In this document: in pieces, positions 61,300 through 64,000 of the stretch
Layout of the letters: each line of letters begins with the position of its first letter
How positions within the stretch are numbered: position 1 is the first letter of the stretch
DNA from: Litoditis marina
Taxonomy: Eukaryota; Nematoda; Chromadorea; Rhabditida; Rhabditidae
Direction: 5' to 3'
NCBI GenBank assembly: GCA_964036275.1
Contig: OZ038434.1
Coordinates: 17,101,879-17,165,878, forward strand
DNA length: 64,000 nucleotides
The notes under the pieces: generated by a model
Told to the model about the DNA's origin: nothing
The model's database searches: none
The model's input: the letters and a program-made list of their open reading frames with translations, nothing else
Made by a program: the position numbers and the translations under genes

Positions 61300-61519
61300 T
61301 CACGATCAGGCCCCTTGTCGAATAGGGGACTTGTTAGCAGTTGGTAGCAGTCGGGAAGGATGGCCGCCGCAAAAACCATGTAATTTGGAGAGTATCGGGA
61401 AACTGTAATATATTTTTCAGTTGCTCATGAGTTAGAAAATAAATTGGAAACCATCCCACGTTCCTTAATTGTTGAAAACACATATATTTTGGAACAGAGT
61501 TTTAAAAAGGAAAACATTA

Positions 61520-61592
61520 AGCCCCGTAGGGGACTCGAACCCCTGACCGTTGGATTAAAAGTCCAACGCTCTACCAGCTGAGCTAACGAGGC
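61520..61592 (-). tRNA. tRNA-Lys(UUU), array copy 18
   Basis: Intact. The spacer matches that of copy 9 (AAATTGGAAACC). Confidence 0.95.
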
Positions 61593-61812
61593 TCACGATC
61601 AGGCCCCATGTCGAAGAGGGGACTTGTTAGCAGTTGGTAGCAGTCGGGAAGGATGGCCGCCGCAAAAACCATGTAATTTGGAGAGTATCAGGAAACTGTA
61701 ATACATTTTTCAGTTGCTCATGAGTTAGAAAATAAATTGGAAACCATCCCACGTTCCTTAATTGTTGAAAACACATATATTTTGGAACAGAGTTTTAAAA
61801 AGGGAAACATTA

Positions 61813-61885
61813 AGCCCCGTAGGGGACTCGAACCCCTGACCGTTGGATTAAAAGTCCAACGCTCTACCAGCTGAGCTAACGAGGC
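61813..61885 (-). tRNA. tRNA-Lys(UUU), array copy 19
   Basis: Intact. Spacer variants match copy 10. Confidence 0.95.
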
Positions 61886-62104
61886 TCACGATCAGGCCCC
61901 ATGTCAAATAGGGGACTTGTTAGCAGTTGGTAGCAGTCGGGAAGGATGCCGCCGCAAAAACCATGTAATTTGGAGAGTATCGGGAAACTGTAATATATTT
62001 TTCAGTTGCTCATGAGTAAGCAAATAAAACTGAAACCATCCTACGTTCATTAATTGTTGAAAACACATATATTTTGGAACAGAGTTTTAAAAAGGAAAAC
62101 ATTA

Positions 62105-62177
62105 AGCCCCGTAGGGGACTCGAACCCCTGACCGTTGGATTAAAAGTCCAACGCTCTACCAGCTGAGCTAACGAGGC
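62105..62177 (-). tRNA. tRNA-Lys(UUU), array copy 20
   Basis: Intact. The spacer matches copy 11 except for one lost G (GGATGCCGCC at about 61947), which shortens the unit to 292 bp. Confidence 0.95.
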
Positions 62178-62397
62178 TCACGATCAGGCCCCATGTCGAA
62201 TAGGGGACTTGTTAGCAGTTGGTAGCAGTCGGGAAGGATGGCCGCCGCAAAAACCATGTAATTTGGAGAGTATCGGGAAACTGTAATATATTTTTTAGTT
62301 GCTCATGAGTAAGCAAATAAAACTGAAACCATCCTACGTTCATTAATTGTTGAAAACACATATATTTTGGAACAGAGTTTTGAAAAGGAAAACATTA

Positions 62398-62470
62398 AGC
62401 CCCGTAGGGGACTCGAACCCCTGACCGTTGGATTAAAAGTCCAACGCTCTACCAGCTGAGCTAACGAGGC
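62398..62470 (-). tRNA. tRNA-Lys(UUU), array copy 21
   Basis: Intact. Spacer variants match copy 12. Confidence 0.95.
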
Positions 62471-62689
62471 TCACGATCAGGCCCCATGTCGAATAGGGGA
62501 CTTGTTAGCAGTTGGTAGCAGTCGGGAAGGATGGCCGCCGCAAAACCATGTAATTTGGAGAGTATCAGGAAACTGTAATACATTTTTCAGTTGCTCATGA
62601 GTTAGAAAATAAAATGGAAAACATCCCACGTTCCTTAATTGTTGAAAACACATATATTTTGGAACAGAGTTTTAAAAAGGAAAACATTA

Positions 62690-62762
62690 AGCCCCGTAGG
62701 GGACTCGAACCCCTGACCGTTGGATTAAAAGTCCAACGCTCTACCAGCTGAGCTAACGAGGC
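62690..62762 (-). tRNA. tRNA-Lys(UUU), array copy 22
   Basis: Intact. Partner of copy 13. Confidence 0.95.
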
Positions 62763-62981
62763 TCACGATCAGGCCCCATGTCGAATAGGGGACTTGAAAG
62801 CAGTTGGTAGCAGTCGGGAAGGATGGCCGCCGCAAAACCATGTAATTTGGAGAGTATCAGGAAACTGTAATACATTTTTCAGTTGCTCATGAGTTAGAAA
62901 ATAAAATGGAAAACATCCCACGTTCCTTAATTGTTGAAAACACATATATTTTGGAACAGAGTTTTAAAAAGGAAAACATTA

Positions 62982-63054
62982 AGCCCCGTAGGGGACTCGA
63001 ACCCCTGACCGTTGGATTAAAAGTCCAACGCTCTACCAGCTGAGCTAACGAGGC
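62982..63054 (-). tRNA. tRNA-Lys(UUU), array copy 23
   Basis: Intact. The spacer has a private change (GACTTGAAAGCAG for GACTTGTTAGCAG at about 62792). Confidence 0.95.
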
Positions 63055-63274
63055 TCACGATCAGGCCCCTTGTCGAATAGGGGACTTGTTAGCAGTTGGT
63101 AGCAGTCGGGAAGGATGGCCGCCGCAAAAACCATGTAATTTGGAGAGTATCGGGAAACTGTAATACATTTTTCAGTTGCTCATGAGTTAGAAAATAAATC
63201 GGAAAACATCCCACGTTCCTTAATTGTTGAAAACACATATATTTTGGAACAGAGTTTTAAAAAGGAAAACATTA

Positions 63275-63347
63275 AGCCCCGTAGGGGACTCGAACTCCTG
63301 ACCGTTGGATTAAAAGTCCAACGCTCTACCAGCTGAGCTAACGAGGC
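63275..63347 (-). tRNA. tRNA-Lys(UUU), array copy 24, T-stem mismatch
   Basis: One change in the T stem (AGGAG against CCCCT), at the edge of the B box. The cloverleaf otherwise forms and the anticodon is unchanged. It may be weakly functional. Confidence 0.8.
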
Positions 63348-63566
63348 TCACGATCAGGCCCCATGTCGAATAGGGGACTTGTTAGCAGTTGGTAGCAGTC
63401 GGGAAGGATGGCCGCCGCAAAACCATGTAATTTGGAGAGTATCAGGAAACTGTAATACATTTTTCAGTTGCTCATGAGTTAGAAAATAAAATGGAAAACA
63501 TCCCACGTTCCTTAATTGTTGAAAACACATATATTTTGGAACAGAGTTTTAAAAAGGAAAACATTA

Positions 63567-63639
63567 AGCCCCGTAGGGGACTCGAACCCCTGACCGTTGG
63601 ATTAAAAGTCCAACGCTCTACCAGCTGAGCTAACGAGGC
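63567..63639 (-). tRNA. tRNA-Lys(UUU), array copy 25
   Basis: Intact, mature region identical to copy 1. Confidence 0.95.
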
Positions 63640-63859
63640 TCACGATCAGGCCCCTTGTCGAATAGGGGACTTGTTAGCAGTTGGTAGCAGTCGGGAAGGA
63701 TGGCCGCCGCAAAAACCATGTAATTTGGAGAGTATCGGGAAACTGTAATACATTTTTCAGTTGCTCATGAGTTAGAAAATAAAATGGAAAACATCCCACG
63801 TTCCTTAATTGTTGAAAACACATATATTTTGGAACAGAGTTTTAAAAAGGAAAACATTA

Positions 63860-63932
63860 AGCCCCGTAGGGGACTCGAACCCCTGACCGTTGGATTAAAA
63901 GTCCAACGCTCTACCAGCTGAGCTAACGAGGC
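63860..63932 (-). tRNA. tRNA-Lys(UUU), array copy 26
   Basis: Intact. Last complete copy; the spacer of another unit begins before the window ends. Confidence 0.95.
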
Positions 63933-64000
63933 TCACGATCAGGCCCCTTGTCGAATAGGGGACTTGTTAGCAGTTGGTAGCAGTCGGGAAGGATGGCCGC

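Larger units (their letters stand above)
56229..64000 (-). repeat. Tandem array of 292-293 bp units, each with a tRNA-Lys(UUU); 26 copies, continues past the window
   Basis: The unit runs from GAATAGGGGACTTGTTAGCA through a roughly 190-bp spacer, the tRNA gene on the - strand, and a GCTCACGATCAGG tail. tRNA-to-tRNA spacing is 292 or 293 bp except two of 353 bp, caused by a 61-bp duplication inside copies 3 and 5. Spacers fall into two main types: GAGTTAGAAAATAAA with CATCCCACGTTCC, and GAGTAAGCAAATAAA with CATCCTACGTTC. Copies 2, 3, 5, 11, 12, 20 and 21 have the second type. Copies 9-13 and 18-22 share the same order of diagnostic variants, offset by 2631-2632 bp. The right edge is cut by the window, so the true copy number is unknown. 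Confidence 0.98.

Noticed and set aside
56229..64000. CRISPR-like array
   Set aside because: The units are 292 bp with a complete tRNA gene and no short repeat/spacer pattern, and the setting is an intron-rich animal genome.

Overview
The window is nuclear DNA from an animal, most likely an invertebrate. The genes are split into many small exons with GT-AG introns of roughly 60 bp to several kb. The proteins are animal families (tetraspanin, lifeguard/TMBIM4, SLC16 transporter, AMPK alpha, GOT1). Introns and intergenic DNA carry tRNA-derived SINE-like pieces, several short inverted-repeat (MITE-like) elements and long GA/CT and poly-C tracts. I cannot name the species; a lophotrochozoan-type invertebrate is a guess.

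Layout. 1-135 is the 3' end of an unrecognised + strand gene. 4346-9528 (-) is an eight-exon tetraspanin of 293 residues. 12357-19766 (-) is TMBIM4, a BI-1 family anti-apoptotic membrane protein, with seven exons. Its 4.5 kb intron contains a complete six-exon EF-hand gene on the opposite strand (15655-18373, +). 21595-28214 (-) is a 13-exon SLC16/monocarboxylate-transporter-like gene. 28216-34982 has no gene I can recognise. 34983-38498 (-) is CTU2/NCS2, a tRNA wobble-uridine thiolation factor. 39112-46644 (-) is the 18-exon AMPK catalytic alpha subunit, with a one-base frameshift in its third coding exon. 48659-53397 (+) is cytosolic aspartate aminotransferase (GOT1-like), which includes a GC-AG intron. 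53967-54758 (-) is a small single-pass membrane protein.

From about 56229 to the right edge the window is one tandem array. A unit of 292-293 bp repeats 26 times, each unit with a tRNA-Lys(UUU) gene on the - strand. Twenty-one copies are intact cloverleaves. Copies 2 and 4 share an anticodon-stem lesion, copies 3 and 5 share a 61-bp internal duplication, and copy 24 has a T-stem mismatch. Copies 9-13 recur as copies 18-22 about 2.63 kb away, so the array has grown by multi-unit duplication. All copies carry U at the discriminator position, which I consider unusual for an animal tRNA-Lys.

How the genes relate. Most are unrelated housekeeping or membrane functions. The one functional link is that CTU2 thiolates U34 of tRNA-Lys(UUU), tRNA-Glu(UUC) and tRNA-Gln(UUG), and the array that encodes such a tRNA lies about 18 kb away. 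The linkage may be chance. For all spliced genes except the edge fragment, exon boundaries were read by hand from splice sites and checked by phase arithmetic.
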